Below, in pieces: positions 9,113 to 18,700 of a stretch of 64,000 bases of DNA (positions are counted from its first letter, which is position 1; each line of letters starts with the position of its first letter). The DNA comes from Streptomyces uncialis (GTDB lineage: Bacteria > Actinomycetota > Actinomycetes > Streptomycetales > Streptomycetaceae): contig NZ_LFBV01000012.1 in NCBI RefSeq assembly GCF_001905345.1, positions 124,001-188,000 of the forward strand, written 5' to 3'. A program made the translations under genes and the position numbers. The notes beneath the pieces are model-generated. The model saw nothing but the letters and a program-made list of their open reading frames with translations, was not told the origin of the DNA and ran no database searches.

Positions 9113-9194
9113 TGGGCGGCTCCTCTTCTGGCGGTGGCGGGCTTGCGCGCCCTTGCCGCTGGGTTGGTTCGTGACAGGCCGATGGGGGTTGCCG

Positions 9195-9224
9195 GGGCCT
9201 CCGGCGTTGCACCGCCGGAGGCCC
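9195..9224. promoter_or_regulatory. Hairpin in the leader of the DUF3631 gene
   Basis: An 11-bp perfect inverted repeat (arm GGGCCTCCGGC, 9195-9205 and 9214-9224) with an 8-base loop lies between the palindrome array and the DUF3631 ribosome site. It could end transcription from the excisionase side or act as an attenuator. Confidence 0.5.
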
Positions 9225-9229
9225 GCTCC

Positions 9230-9292
9230 GTTCACTGAGTGAACGCGGCCGGTGTTCCGAGTCGGAACAGGCCGGGCGTTCCCCGTGGGAAC
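9230..9292. promoter_or_regulatory. Three 15-bp palindromes at exact 24-bp spacing
   Basis: GTTCACTGAGTGAAC (9230-9244), GTTCCGAGTCGGAAC (9254-9268) and GTTCCCCGTGGGAAC (9278-9292) share the form GTTC-N7-GAAC. Their starts are exactly 24 bases apart. They lie between the excisionase-like gene and the DUF3631 gene, both leftward. The regular array suggests cooperative binding of a dimeric protein, as an operator or an origin. Confidence 0.8.
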
Positions 9293-9375
9293 ACGGACAG
9301 TACGTCCACACCCCTGCACAGTCCAGCGATTCTGTGTCAGCTCAGCGCAGAACCGCCTGCTACGCTCCCTGCCCC

Positions 9376-9606
9376 TCAAGCCGCCAGCCCGAGCAGGCTC
9401 AACAGGTCTGCCGTCACGACCCGGTAGGCGTTGCCGAGCCGCAGCACTTTGCACGGATAGGCGCCCCGCTTCGCCAGCTCGTACCCCTTGCTCCGCCCCA
9501 ACCCGAGTGCCCGGTTGCTGGTGTCCAGGTCAACGGCAACCGGGAGGGCAAGGAGCTCCTCCCGGCTCATCCCCTTCGGCTGCCCGCTCGTGACGTCTCC
9601 GCGCAT
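9376..9606 (-). CDS. Excisionase-like helix-turn-helix protein
   Basis: The product is 76 residues long. From about residue 30 it reads as a winged-helix DNA-binding domain of the excisionase/MerR type (TSNRALGLGRSKGYELAKRG, then a wing KVLRLGNAYRVV). Small proteins of this kind next to a tyrosine integrase usually control excision. ATG 9606 has AGAGGGGG six bases upstream; a second ATG at 9570 would remove 12 residues. It is divergent from the XRE regulator gene, so both share the 95-base region between them. Confidence 0.7.
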   Translation of the reverse strand: MRGDVTSGQPKGMSREELLALPVAVDLDTSNRALGLGRSKGYELAKRGAYPCKVLRLGNAYRVVTADLLSLLGLAA

Positions 9607-9709
9607 GCGGCACCCCCTCTTCGATGCAGCCGTCGGCGAACGCGTCCATCACGTCCGGCTCCGGGCCACTTCATCGATAATCCTCAAGCTAATGTGTCTG
9701 CATGACACA
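9607..9709. promoter_or_regulatory. Divergent promoter with an operator over the XRE start codon
   Basis: TGTGTC (9693-9698) and GACACA (9704-9709) form a perfect 17-bp hyphenated palindrome that covers the ATG at 9702. TAATGT at 9690-9695 fits a -10 box whose start site would fall at or near the ATG, so the transcript may be leaderless. GATAAT at 9676 is another possible -10. Binding of the encoded regulator here would give tight autoregulation. The promoter assignment is inferred. Confidence 0.55.
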
Positions 9710-10391
9710 ACGCGATTTCGATGATGAAGAAGACGACTTTCCGGAGTGGGTGGACCGGATCAAGGCCAACGTGGCCGGCGAGGTCCGGCGCAGAAGGAAG
9801 GGGAGGGGATGGAGCGCGCAGGATCTGGCGGACCGCTGCGAGGAGCTGGGGCACCCGATCCCGCGCAACGTGATCGCCAACATGGAATCCGGCCGCCGCG
9901 CCAGCCTGCCCCTGGTGGACGTCATGGTCCTGGCCGCCGCCCTGGAGACCTACCCGGTCCACCTGATCTTCCCCGTCGGCTACATCGAGAAGACTCAGGA
10001 ACTTCCCTTCCAGGAACTCGTCCCCACCTGGGACGCCCTGCGCCGCTTCACCGGCGAGGAAGACGTCTTCGAGAACGACCCGGGAATGGTGTCTGAGTTC
10101 GAGCACCACACCCTTCTTGTCCGAACCGCCCTCGCCGCACTCGACGAAGAGAAGCAGGCCCGGTTCGACACCAGGACCGCCGCCTCCCGCGCCCAGCGGG
10201 AGAACGCCGAACGCCAGCAGGCCGAGTACGCCGACCGGGCCATCGCCGCCAAGTACCAGCTCCGCGTCCTCCGCCGTGAGATCCGCGAGGACGGCGCCAC
10301 CCCGCCTGATCTCCCACCCGCACTCCACGACGTCGACCCACCTGGAACCAACCCCGAAACCGACACCGACCCCACGGAGGAATCCGCTTGA
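9702..10391 (+). CDS. XRE-family regulator with C-terminal coiled coil
   Basis: Residues 20-85 form an XRE helix-turn-helix (GWSAQDLADRCEELG... RNVIANMESGRR) of the type used by lysogeny or element-maintenance repressors. Residues 145-200 are rich in Arg, Glu, Ala and Gln and probably coiled, suggesting dimerisation; the last 30 residues are Pro/Asp/Thr-rich. No Shine-Dalgarno sequence precedes ATG 9702, consistent with a leaderless message. Its stop overlaps the TTG start of the integrase by four bases (TTGA), so regulator and integrase are expressed together. Confidence 0.8.
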   Translation: MTQRDFDDEEDDFPEWVDRIKANVAGEVRRRRKGRGWSAQDLADRCEELGHPIPRNVIANMESGRRASLPLVDVMVLAAALETYPVHLIFPVGYIEKTQELPFQELVPTWDALRRFTGEEDVFENDPGMVSEFEHHTLLVRTALAALDEEKQARFDTRTAASRAQRENAERQQAEYADRAIAAKYQLRVLRREIREDGATPPDLPPALHDVDPPGTNPETDTDPTEESA

Positions 10392-11989
10392 AGGGCTCCA
10401 CGCACCGCCGCTGCTACTGCCGCGATGTCCACACCGGCAAACCGCTCGGCAAGAAGTGCCCCCAACTGTCCAGCCGCAAGCACGGCTCGTACTCCATACG
10501 CCAGGAACTCCCGCCCCGCGAAGACGGCACCCGCCGCTCCTTCAGCCGCGCCGGCTACGACACCCTCAAAGCCGCCCAGGCCGACCTCGACCACGTCCGC
10601 GCCCTCCTCGGCCTCGCCGACACCGACGACCCGGAGGGCCTGGCGCTGATCGCGGCCATGCTGGAGGAGATCGGCGACGAGAAGGCGCCGCTTCCCGATG
10701 TGGAGGAGACCCGTCGGCGTCTCAACGCGGGCCAGGACCTCGTCGGCAGTCTCACCGTGGCCGAATGGCTGGACCGGTGGCTGGCGGGCAAACGCATCCG
10801 GAAGTCCGGGATCAGCCGCTACGAGACCGATATCCGAGTCCACCTCAAACCGCATATCGGCCACCGGCGCCTCGACCGGCTGCGCGTGAGCCACCTCAAC
10901 GACATGTTCACCGCCATCACCGACGCCAACGCCGAGATCCTCGAACAGAACGTCCAACGCCGAGCCGCTGTCGACGAACTCGCGGCCATCCCGTGGAAGG
11001 GCGCGGAGCACCGGGCCCGTCGCAAGGCGCTGAAGGTCGCGATCGACGCGATGCCGCCCTTCCGCCGCGTCACCGGCCCCGCGACCCGCCAGCACGTCAA
11101 AGCCACTCTCCGCGCCGCCCTCAACGACGCGATCGGCCAGCAGATCATCACCTTCAACCCCGCCGCCCACGTCGAACTCGACCCCGTCCGCAAGCCCAAG
11201 GCCCTCGTGTGGACGAATGAGCGCGTCGCCAAGTGGGAGCAGACGGGCGAGAAGCCCTCACCCGTCATGGTCTGGACACCGGCACAGACTGGCGCGTTCC
11301 TCGACTTCGTCGCCGAGGACCGGCTGTACGCCATGTGGCACCTCATCGCGTTCCGCGGTCTGCGTCGTGGCGAGGCGTGCGGCCAGCCCTGGTCGGAAAC
11401 CAACCTCGACACCCACTCCCTCACCGTGTCTTCGCAGCTCGTCCAGGACGGCTGGGCTGTCGAGACCTCCGAACCCAAAACGGACAGCGGCTTCCGTGTC
11501 ATCGCGCTCGACGACGACACGGTCAACGTGCTCAAGGAACATCGCGAGCGCCAAGACGCGGACCGCGAGGAGTGGGGAACGGCCTGGGTCGAGACCGGCA
11601 TGGTCTTCACCCAGGAAGACGGCACCTGGCTTCACCCCAGCAAGGTCACCGACCTCTTCGAACGCCTCGTCGCCGCCTCCGGCCTCCCGCCGATCCGGCT
11701 GCACGACCTCCGCCACGGCGCGGCCACCCTCATGCTCGCGGCTGGCATCGACGTCAAGATCGTCTCCGACACCCTCGGCCACAGCGACACCCGGATCACG
11801 CGCGACATCTACCAGAGCGTCCTTCCCCACGTCGGCAAGAACGCCGCCGAAGCCACCGCCAAGCTGGTCCCGCTACAGCGGAAGGCCGAGGCGACGGAGG
11901 CCCGCAAGGCTGCCAAGAAGGCGGCGTCCAAGGCGAAAGCCGAGGCCAGGACCAAGAAGAAGGGCAAGCGGAAGAAGGGCGAGAAGTAG
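10388..11989 (+). CDS. int: Tyrosine recombinase (integrase)
   Basis: The C-terminal catalytic domain shows the expected residues: Arg in FRGLRRGEA (about residue 320), HDLRHG (about 438-443), GHSDTRIT and the nucleophilic Tyr in DIYQSV (about 475). The N-terminal part holds a Cys-containing arm-type region (RRCYCRDVHTGKPLGKKC) and a SAM-like domain (VAEWLDRWLAGKRI). At 533 residues it is long for the family, with an insertion between about residues 150 and 310 and a Lys/Ala-rich tail. The start codon is TTG, overlapping the regulator stop. The gene faces the 3' end of tRNA-Thr, the usual layout when the attachment site lies in the tRNA gene. Confidence 0.93.
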   Translation: MKGSTHRRCYCRDVHTGKPLGKKCPQLSSRKHGSYSIRQELPPREDGTRRSFSRAGYDTLKAAQADLDHVRALLGLADTDDPEGLALIAAMLEEIGDEKAPLPDVEETRRRLNAGQDLVGSLTVAEWLDRWLAGKRIRKSGISRYETDIRVHLKPHIGHRRLDRLRVSHLNDMFTAITDANAEILEQNVQRRAAVDELAAIPWKGAEHRARRKALKVAIDAMPPFRRVTGPATRQHVKATLRAALNDAIGQQIITFNPAAHVELDPVRKPKALVWTNERVAKWEQTGEKPSPVMVWTPAQTGAFLDFVAEDRLYAMWHLIAFRGLRRGEACGQPWSETNLDTHSLTVSSQLVQDGWAVETSEPKTDSGFRVIALDDDTVNVLKEHRERQDADREEWGTAWVETGMVFTQEDGTWLHPSKVTDLFERLVAASGLPPIRLHDLRHGAATLMLAAGIDVKIVSDTLGHSDTRITRDIYQSVLPHVGKNAAEATAKLVPLQRKAEATEARKAAKKAASKAKAEARTKKKGKRKKGEK

Positions 11990-12079
11990 GGCACGGACCG
12001 CTCCGCTCACGCATCGCTCACGCAAGCCATCTCGCGGCACCCCGGCCGTGTGACGCGCCATGCCCCGAAAAAGCGAAAA

Positions 12080-12110
12080 ACCCCAGGTCACGGCGAGTGA
12101 GTCCTGGGGT
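12080..12110 (-). terminator. Terminator of tRNA-Thr
   Basis: The inverted repeat ACCCCAGG (12080-12087) / CCTGGGGT (12103-12110) is followed, on the minus strand, by TTTTT. It lies seven bases beyond the mature 3' end of the leftward tRNA. The arrangement is a standard intrinsic terminator and may also stop integrase transcripts. Confidence 0.8.
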
Positions 12111-12117
12111 CCTGCAG

Positions 12118-12191
12118 AGCCGCCTTCGGGATTCGAACCCGAGACCTACGCATTACGAGTGCGTTGCTCTGGCCATCTGAGCTAAGGCGGC
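12118..12191 (-). tRNA. tRNA-Thr (anticodon CGT)
   Basis: Read on the minus strand, the 74-base sequence folds into a full cloverleaf: 7-bp acceptor stem (GCCGCCT/AGGCGGC) with discriminator T, D-arm GCTC/GAGC, anticodon stem ACGCA/TGCGT with loop CTCGTAA, and T-arm TCGGG TTCGAAT CCCGA. The anticodon CGT reads ACG (Thr). The CCA end is not encoded. The 3' end faces the integrase, so this gene is the probable attachment site of the left element. Confidence 0.95.
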
Positions 12192-12288
12192 TGGCGTCTG
12201 CACCACCGGTGCCGGGGTGCGCGACGCGCCAATTCTACACAGATTCCTGAGGGGGCCGGACCACCCCCGGGCAGGGGTGGTCCGGGGG

Positions 12289-13986
12289 CTATGAGCAGCG
12301 CTTTCCGTCGGCGGGAGGGGTGCCGGTGAGGAGGTATCGGTCGATCGTGGAGTCGACGCAGGTGGACCCCCGGCCGTACGCGGTGTGGCCGTCGCCCTCG
12401 TAGGTGAGGAGGGTGCCGGAGTCGAGCTGGGCGGCGAGGGCCTCGGCCCAGCGGTACGGGGTCGCCGGGTCGCGGGTGGTGCCGACGACGAGGATCGGGT
12501 CGGCGCCCTTGGCCTCGATGCGCTGCGGCCCACCCGTCGCGCCGAACGGCCAGTACGCGCAGTTCAGCGCCGACCAGGCCAGCCCCTCACCGAACACGGG
12601 TGACGCCTTCTCGAAGGCGGGCACCGCTTCGGCGGCCTCGGCGGGCGTCGTGAACGCCGGAGGCAGGTCGAGGCAGTTCACGGCGGCGTTGGCGAACATC
12701 AGGTTCCCGTACTCGCCGTCCGACCCCCGTTCGTAGTAGCCGTCCGACAGGGCCAGCAGCCCCGTACCGTCGCGCTTGTCGATCCCGGCCGTCAGCGCGG
12801 AGCGCAGCCGGGGCCACGCGCCCTCGTCGTACATCGCGGCGATCACCCCGGTCATGGCGAGCGATTCGCCGAGGCGGCGGCCCGGCTTGCCGGTCCGGAC
12901 GGGTTCCCGGTCCAGCGCGCGCAGGAACGCCTTCAGTTTCGCCCCGGCCGTCGCCGCCTCCCGGCCCAGCGGGCAAGTCGTACGCCGCACACAGTCCTTC
13001 GCGAAGGCCGTGAACGCCGTCTCGAAGCCCGCCGTCTGGTCCTCGTTCATCCGGCGGGCGGGCAGTGACGGGTCCATCGCGCCGTCCAGCACCAGCCGGC
13101 CGACCCGGTCCGGGAAGAGCCCCGCGTACGTCGCGCCCAGGAACGTCCCGTACGACGCGCCCACATACGTCAGCTTCCGGTCACCGAGCGCGGCGCGCAG
13201 GATGTCCATGTCCCGCGCGGTCTCCTCCGTCGACACATGGGGCAGCACCCGCGTCGAACGGCTCTCGCAGCCCTTCGCGAACGTGCGGAACGCGCCGACG
13301 AGCCGGTCCTGTTCGCCACGGTCGTCGGGGGTGACATCCGTCTGCGTGTACGCGTCCATCTCCTTGCCGTCGAGGCAGCGCACCGGCTCGCTCCCGGCCA
13401 CCCCGCGCGGGTCGACGGCCACCATGTCGTAGCGCGCCCGGACGTCGTCGGGGTACCCGACACCCGCGTACGAACGGAGGTAGCCGACCGCCGAGCCGCC
13501 GGGGCCGCCCGGGTTCACCAGCAGCGATCCGATCCGCTCACCGGGACCGGTGGCCTCCTTGCGTGCCACCGCGAGCTCGATCTCGCCCGACCCGGGACGC
13601 CGGTAGTCCAGCGGAGCACGCAGCTTCGCGCACTGGAAGCCGGTGGGCTCGCAGTCGCGCCAGGTGAGCTTCTGCCCGTAGTACCGCGTCAGTTCCTCCG
13701 GAGTGCTGCCCGCGTGCGGCGCCACCATCGACCCGCCCGGCGCGGACCCGCCCGCCGAGCAGCCGGTGACCAGCAGCGCGGTCGCCGTCAGCAGGACGCC
13801 GAACGCCCGCAGCCCCCGGGTGCGGTGGTCACGGGTGGGACGGTCCCGGGGGCCGCGTTCCCCGAGCGCGGGTCCGTCCGGCGTTCGGCCACCGGGATCA
13901 GGACCAGGACCGGGGCCGGTGGGGGCGGTACGGCCCTGGGGACGCGGGTCACGGGCGGGACGGGGTGGGCGGCTGCTCGTGCGCAT
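12289..13986 (-). CDS. Secreted tripeptidyl-aminopeptidase-like hydrolase (lipoprotein)
   Basis: The protein belongs to the alpha/beta-hydrolase peptidases related to Streptomyces SlpD/SlpE and Tap, which release short peptides from the N-terminus of extracellular proteins. The nucleophile Ser is in GASYGTFLG, the oxyanion region is LLVNPGGPGGSA, the acid Asp is probably in TRDPATPY, and His is in GDGHTAYG near the C-terminus. A hydrophobic segment ending in the lipobox LLVTGC (about residues 66-76) indicates lipid anchoring. About 55 Arg/Pro-rich residues precede it, so the true start may be further downstream. The gene ends about 100 bases from the tRNA. Confidence 0.85.
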   Translation of the reverse strand: MRTSSRPPRPARDPRPQGRTAPTGPGPGPDPGGRTPDGPALGERGPRDRPTRDHRTRGLRAFGVLLTATALLVTGCSAGGSAPGGSMVAPHAGSTPEELTRYYGQKLTWRDCEPTGFQCAKLRAPLDYRRPGSGEIELAVARKEATGPGERIGSLLVNPGGPGGSAVGYLRSYAGVGYPDDVRARYDMVAVDPRGVAGSEPVRCLDGKEMDAYTQTDVTPDDRGEQDRLVGAFRTFAKGCESRSTRVLPHVSTEETARDMDILRAALGDRKLTYVGASYGTFLGATYAGLFPDRVGRLVLDGAMDPSLPARRMNEDQTAGFETAFTAFAKDCVRRTTCPLGREAATAGAKLKAFLRALDREPVRTGKPGRRLGESLAMTGVIAAMYDEGAWPRLRSALTAGIDKRDGTGLLALSDGYYERGSDGEYGNLMFANAAVNCLDLPPAFTTPAEAAEAVPAFEKASPVFGEGLAWSALNCAYWPFGATGGPQRIEAKGADPILVVGTTRDPATPYRWAEALAAQLDSGTLLTYEGDGHTAYGRGSTCVDSTIDRYLLTGTPPADGKRCS

Positions 13987-14292
13987 CCGACGAGACTACG
14001 ATGCGCGACCGTACGATCACCTGGCGTCGCCGCACGGTCGGTCCGTACGAGTGAATTCCGTTCCCGTTCCGCTGGCGCCGTCCGACCCCGGAGGACAACC
14101 GGGAGCGGATGGCTGGGAACGGATGGCTGGGAGCGGACGGGACGGTCCCGCGAACGCGCGCGTCATCCCCCGCCAGGCCGCGCGCCGGAACGCGACCGCG
14201 CGCTTCGACCCCGGCCCGGCCCGACCCGCCCCACGTCCACCCCGCCCGGCCCGCGCCGGAGCGTGCGCGTCACCCCGCCCCGAATACCGCCG
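13987..14292. other. Gap between the peptidase and holB genes
   Basis: This 306-base region lies between two leftward genes and contains no convincing gene on either strand. It must carry the peptidase promoter and possibly the end of the holB transcript. I see no strong hairpin. Confidence 0.4.
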
Positions 14293-15522
14293 TCACCCCG
14301 TGCGGAGCGCCATCGTCATCGCCTCGACCGCCAGCAGCGGGGCGACATTGCTGTCCAGTGCCGCCCGGCACGCCGAGATCGCGTCGATCCGCCGCAGCGT
14401 GGCCTCCGGGGTGCTCTCGCGGGCGAGCCGGTCCAGCGCGTCACCCGCGTCGGCGTTCGCGATGGCCAGCCGCGAGCCGAGCTGGAGCGCGAGGACATCG
14501 CGGTAGAAGCCGGTCAGCTCGGTGAGCGCCAGATCCAGGCTGTCGCGCTGGGTACGGGTCCTGCGGCGCTTCTGTCTGTCCTCCAGGTCCTTCATCACAC
14601 CCGCCGTGCCGCGTGGCATCCGCCCGCCCTGGGCCGCGCCGAGTGCCGCCTTCAGCTCCTCGGTCTCCTTGACGTCAAGCTCCTCGGAGACCTCCTTGGC
14701 GTCCTCGGTGGCCGCGTCGATCAGCTCCTGGGCCGCCTTCAGACAGCCCCCGACGTCGGAAACCCGCAGCGGCATCCGCACCACGGCGGCGCGCCGCGCG
14801 CGGGCCCTCGGGTCCGTGGCCAGCTTGCGGGCCCGGCCGATGTGGCCCTGGGTGGCGCGGGCGGCGGCCATGGCGGCCTCCGGCTCGATGCCGTCCCGGC
14901 GGATCAGGACGTCCGCGACGGCCTCCACCGGCGGGGTGCGCAGGGTGAGATGACGGCAGCGCGAACGGATCGTCGGCAGGACATCGTCCACCGAGGGCGC
15001 GCAGAGCAGCCAGACCGTGCGCGGCGCGGGCTCCTCGACGGCCTTCAGCAGGACGTTGCCCGCGCCTTCCGTGAGCCGGTCGGCGTCCTCCAGGACGATG
15101 ACCTGCCACCGGCCCACGGCCGGGGACAACTGGGCGCGGCGGACCAGCTCACGGGTGTCCTTCACACCGATGGACAGCAGGTCCGTACGGACGATCTGCA
15201 CATCCGCGTGGGTACCGATCAGACTGGTGTGGCAGCCGTCGCAGAAACCGCAGCCGGGTACACCGCCGAGCGCGCGGTCCGGGCTAACGCACTGGAGCGC
15301 GGCGGCGAACGCGCGCGCGGCGGTCGGACCGCCGGACCCGGGCGGGCCGGTGAACAGCCACGCGTGCGTCATCCGGGACGCCTCGGGGGCGGGCGGGGGC
15401 GGCGCGCCGGACCCCGCGGAACGGTCGGCGACGGCCGTCACCAGCGCGTCGGCGTCCCGGGCGGCGGCGCCGAGCTGCGCGCTCACCTGCTCCTGGCCCA
15501 CCAAGTCGTCCCATACCGTCAT
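14293..15522 (-). CDS. holB: DNA polymerase III delta' subunit
   Basis: The clamp-loader subunit delta' helps load the beta clamp onto DNA. The 409-residue protein starts MTVWDDLVGQEQV, typical of actinobacterial HolB, and has a four-cysteine zinc module (CVSPDRALGG..CGFCDGC) at about residues 85-105. The P-loop position reads TGPPGSGGPTAARAF, lacking the usual GKS/T lysine, which fits delta' being a non-hydrolysing member of the AAA+ family. It follows tmk in the same direction with a 231-base gap, in the order topA-tmk-holB known from S. coelicolor. Confidence 0.92.
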   Translation of the reverse strand: MTVWDDLVGQEQVSAQLGAAARDADALVTAVADRSAGSGAPPPPAPEASRMTHAWLFTGPPGSGGPTAARAFAAALQCVSPDRALGGVPGCGFCDGCHTSLIGTHADVQIVRTDLLSIGVKDTRELVRRAQLSPAVGRWQVIVLEDADRLTEGAGNVLLKAVEEPAPRTVWLLCAPSVDDVLPTIRSRCRHLTLRTPPVEAVADVLIRRDGIEPEAAMAAARATQGHIGRARKLATDPRARARRAAVVRMPLRVSDVGGCLKAAQELIDAATEDAKEVSEELDVKETEELKAALGAAQGGRMPRGTAGVMKDLEDRQKRRRTRTQRDSLDLALTELTGFYRDVLALQLGSRLAIANADAGDALDRLARESTPEATLRRIDAISACRAALDSNVAPLLAVEAMTMALRTG

Positions 15523-15753
15523 GGGTTGCCGCCCTTACGTCCGCTGTCCGTCCACGTCGTCGCCCGTCGTGGCTGTGCCCCCACCCGGTCCATTGTGGAC
15601 GACCCCACTGACATCACCGTCCGGACCGACGGCGACCGGGCCCCGGCCGCCACGTGAGTCCGACCGGCCGCCCTGCCCCGGCCACGGCCCCACAATCCCC
15701 CGTCAGCGCCAGCAGCGGCTTCAGCGGCGCTAACCCGGCCGGTCCGCGCGGCG

Positions 15754-18700
15754 TCAGCGGCGCGAACCGCCCGGCCCGCGCCCACCGTCACCACGACCGC
15801 CCCGCCCGTACGCGTCACGTCCGTGAGGATCGCGTCCGTGCGCGTCCCGCCCGTACGCGTCCCCGTCACGCCTGCCGCCGTCGCCCTCGTCGCTGTCGTC
15901 GCCCTCTCCGCGCGCGCCGAGCAGTTCGTCGGCCAGGGTCGGCAGGTCGTCGAGCGGGGTCTCCTCCGCCCAGTCGGAACGGGGCCGCCGCTTGGGCACG
16001 CCCTGTTCGTCCAGCTGCGGGAGCTCGTGCGTACGGTCGTTGGGACCGGTCACCCGGGTGCGCGGGGCACCGGCCGACATGGGTCCGGCCGGGCGCTCGT
16101 CGCGGAAGTAGCCGGGCGGCACGCGGTCCGTCGGGGCGCCGGTGCCCCGGGGCCGCACCGGCGGCAGCACGGCCGTGTCGTCGGCCGCGCGGTCGTCGGG
16201 CATCTGCGGGAGCACCGCTGTGTCGTCGTCGGAACCGTCCGGCCGTACGGGCGGCAGCACGGCCGTCTCGTCCGCCGGACCGGAGGGCACCCGGGGCAGC
16301 ACCGCCGTGTCATCGGACGGCAAGCCGGACGCGGGGCCCTTGCGGGGACCGCCTCGGTCCGCCGGGCCGGACGGCACCCGGGGAAGCGTCGTCGTGTCGT
16401 CGTCGGCCCCGGCACCCGTGCGCCGATCACCCGTGCGCGGATCACTTGCGCCCCGGCCATCCGTGGACCGACCCCCGCCGGCCCCGCCCCCGGCGATCCC
16501 GCCCTCGGCGAACCGGCCTTCCGTACCGTCCGCGGAACGGCCATCCGTAGGACGGCCATCCGCGGAACGGCCGTCCGCAGACCGGTCATCCGTGGAACGG
16601 TCGCCGCCCGGCCGAGGGGGCTGCGTGGACGCGGCCCGGTCCCGTGCCTCCGCGGCCCGACGGGCCGCCTCCGCGCGCCGGGCGGCCTCCGCCTCACGCA
16701 TCTGCTCCGCCTGCCGGGCCTCCGCCAGCCCGCGCGCCTCCTCGGCGCGCCGGTCCCGCTCCGCCTGCCGGGCCGCCTCCCGCGCCTCCTCCGCGCGCCG
16801 GGCCTCGGCCGCCTGCCGCTCCTCCTCGGCGCGGCGGGCGTCCTCGGCGAGGCGTTCGCGCTCCGCGCGGCGGGCCTCCTCCGCGCGCCGTTCGGCTTCC
16901 GCCGCCTCGGCGGCGCGGCGGGCCTCCTCCGCCCTGAGCAGGGCTTCCTCCGCCTTGCGCTGCTTCTCCAGCCGCCGGGCCTCGGCCTCGGCGCGCAGCC
17001 GGGCCTCCTCCTCGGCCTGCTTGCGCAGCCGCTCCTGCTCGGCGGCGCGCGCCTCCTCCTCGGCCTGGAGCCTGGCGCGCTCCTCCTCGGCCTTGCGGCG
17101 GGCCTCCTCCGCGCGGCGGCGGGCCTCCTCGGCCTGCCGCTCGGCCTCGCGGCGCTGGGCCTCCTCCAGCTCGCGCTGCTTGCGCTCCTCCTCCTCGGCG
17201 CGCAGCTTGGCGAGCTGCTCCTGGCGCTCGCGCTCCAGCCGCTCCTCCTCGGCCTTGCGCGCGGCCTCCTCCTCCGCCTTGCGGCGGGCCTCCTCCTCGG
17301 CGGCCTTGCGGGCCTCTTCCTGGGCCTTGATCTCGGCCTCGGAAAGCGGCAACAGTACGTCGAGCTGGTTGCGGACGACCGTGGTGACGGCCTCCGCCTC
17401 CTGGCTCGCGTCCACCACGAGGTAGCGGCCGGGCGCGGCGGCGGCGAGGGTGAGGAAACCGGCCCGCACGCGCGCGTGGAACTCGATCGGCTCGGACTCC
17501 AGCCGGTCCGGGGCCTCCGTGAAGCGCTCGCGGGCGGCCTCGGGGTCGACGTCCAGCAGGATCGTCAGATGCGGGACGAGCCCGTCGGTGGCCCAGCGGG
17601 AGATCCGGGCGATCTCGGTCGGGGACAGATCGCGTCCGGCGCCCTGGTAGGCGACGGAGGAGTCGATGTAGCGGTCGGAGACGACCACGGCGCCCCGTTC
17701 GAGCGCGGGGCGCACCACGGTGTCGACGTGTTCGGCGCGGTCGGCCGCGTAGAGCAGAGCCTCGGCGCGGTTGGACAGTCCGGCGTCGGAGACGTCCAGG
17801 AGGATCGAGCGCAGCCGCTTGCCGACCGGGGTGGCGCCGGGCTCACGGGTGACGACGACCTCGTGGCCCTTGCCGCGGATCCACTCGGCGAGCGCTTCGG
17901 CCTGGGTGGACTTCCCGGCGCCGTCGCCGCCCTCCAGGGCGATGAAGAAGCCGGTGGCGGCCTGGGCCTGGGCCGGGTCGCCGCCGCGCAGCGCGTCCCG
18001 CAGGTCCTTGCGCAGCGGGACGCCGGAGCGGTCGTCGGTCCGGGCGAGGACGAGGGCCGCGACGGGCAGCAGCAGGGCGCCGACCAGCATGAGGGTGAAC
18101 GCGGCGCCGCCGTGGTCGAAGACGAACTTGCCGTTCTCCAGGCGGTGCGGGCCGATCAGCGCGGCGAGCAGGGGGGCCACCAGGGCGCCGAGCGCGACGA
18201 AGACCCGGACGACCGCGTGCAGATGCTCGGTGGTGCGGGCCCTGCGGTACTCCTCGGTCTCCTGGTCGAGCAGGGTGTGCCCGGTGTTGGCGGCGATCCC
18301 GGCGGCCGTCCCGGCGAGGGCCGTGATCAGCAGGACGGAGGTGACGTCCGGGACGAGGCCCGCCGCGAGCAGCGCGGCGCCGGTGGCCGCGACGGAGAGC
18401 GCGAGCAGCCGCCGCCGCGAGAGCGACGGCAGGACGGCGGGACCGGTACGGATACCGAGGACGGTGCCGCCGGTGAGCGCGAGGACCAGCAGGCCGTACA
18501 GCACCGGCCCGCCGCCGAGGTCGCCGGCGTGCAGGACGGCGACACCCACGGCGGCGGCGATCGCGGCGGCGACGGCGCCGCAGGCGAGGACCAGCGGGGT
18601 GACCGCGCCCGTCCGGCCCCGGTCGGGCGTGGTGCCGGTGCGGGGGCGGCGCAGCCCTTCGAGCGGGGAGCGCGCGCGGGGCGTGGGGGTGGCGGGCAGT

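Larger units (their letters stand above)
1..12163. mobile_element. Integrative mobilizable element beside tRNA-Thr, left end outside the window
   Basis: The element has the usual modules: tyrosine integrase facing the 3' end of a tRNA gene, XRE regulator, excisionase-like protein, DUF3631 ATPase, DUF2637 membrane protein, MobC and relaxase. No FtsK/TraB-type translocase is visible, so it looks mobilizable rather than self-transmissible as far as can be seen. The attachment site is probably in the 3' half of tRNA-Thr. I find no second copy of the tRNA 3' end inside the window. Because the relaxase and lanthipeptide genes end back-to-back with no spacer, the lanthipeptide genes are probably cargo and the other end lies before base 1. 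Both limits are inferred. Confidence 0.7.

Noticed and set aside
14293..15522. holB as a broken gene because the P-loop lysine is missing
   Set aside because: Delta' subunits commonly lack ATPase residues. The zinc module and full length argue for an intact gene.
13237..15657. An 806-codon rightward open frame
   Set aside because: It is antisense to the peptidase and holB genes and crosses their intergenic gap; composition shows shadow coding.
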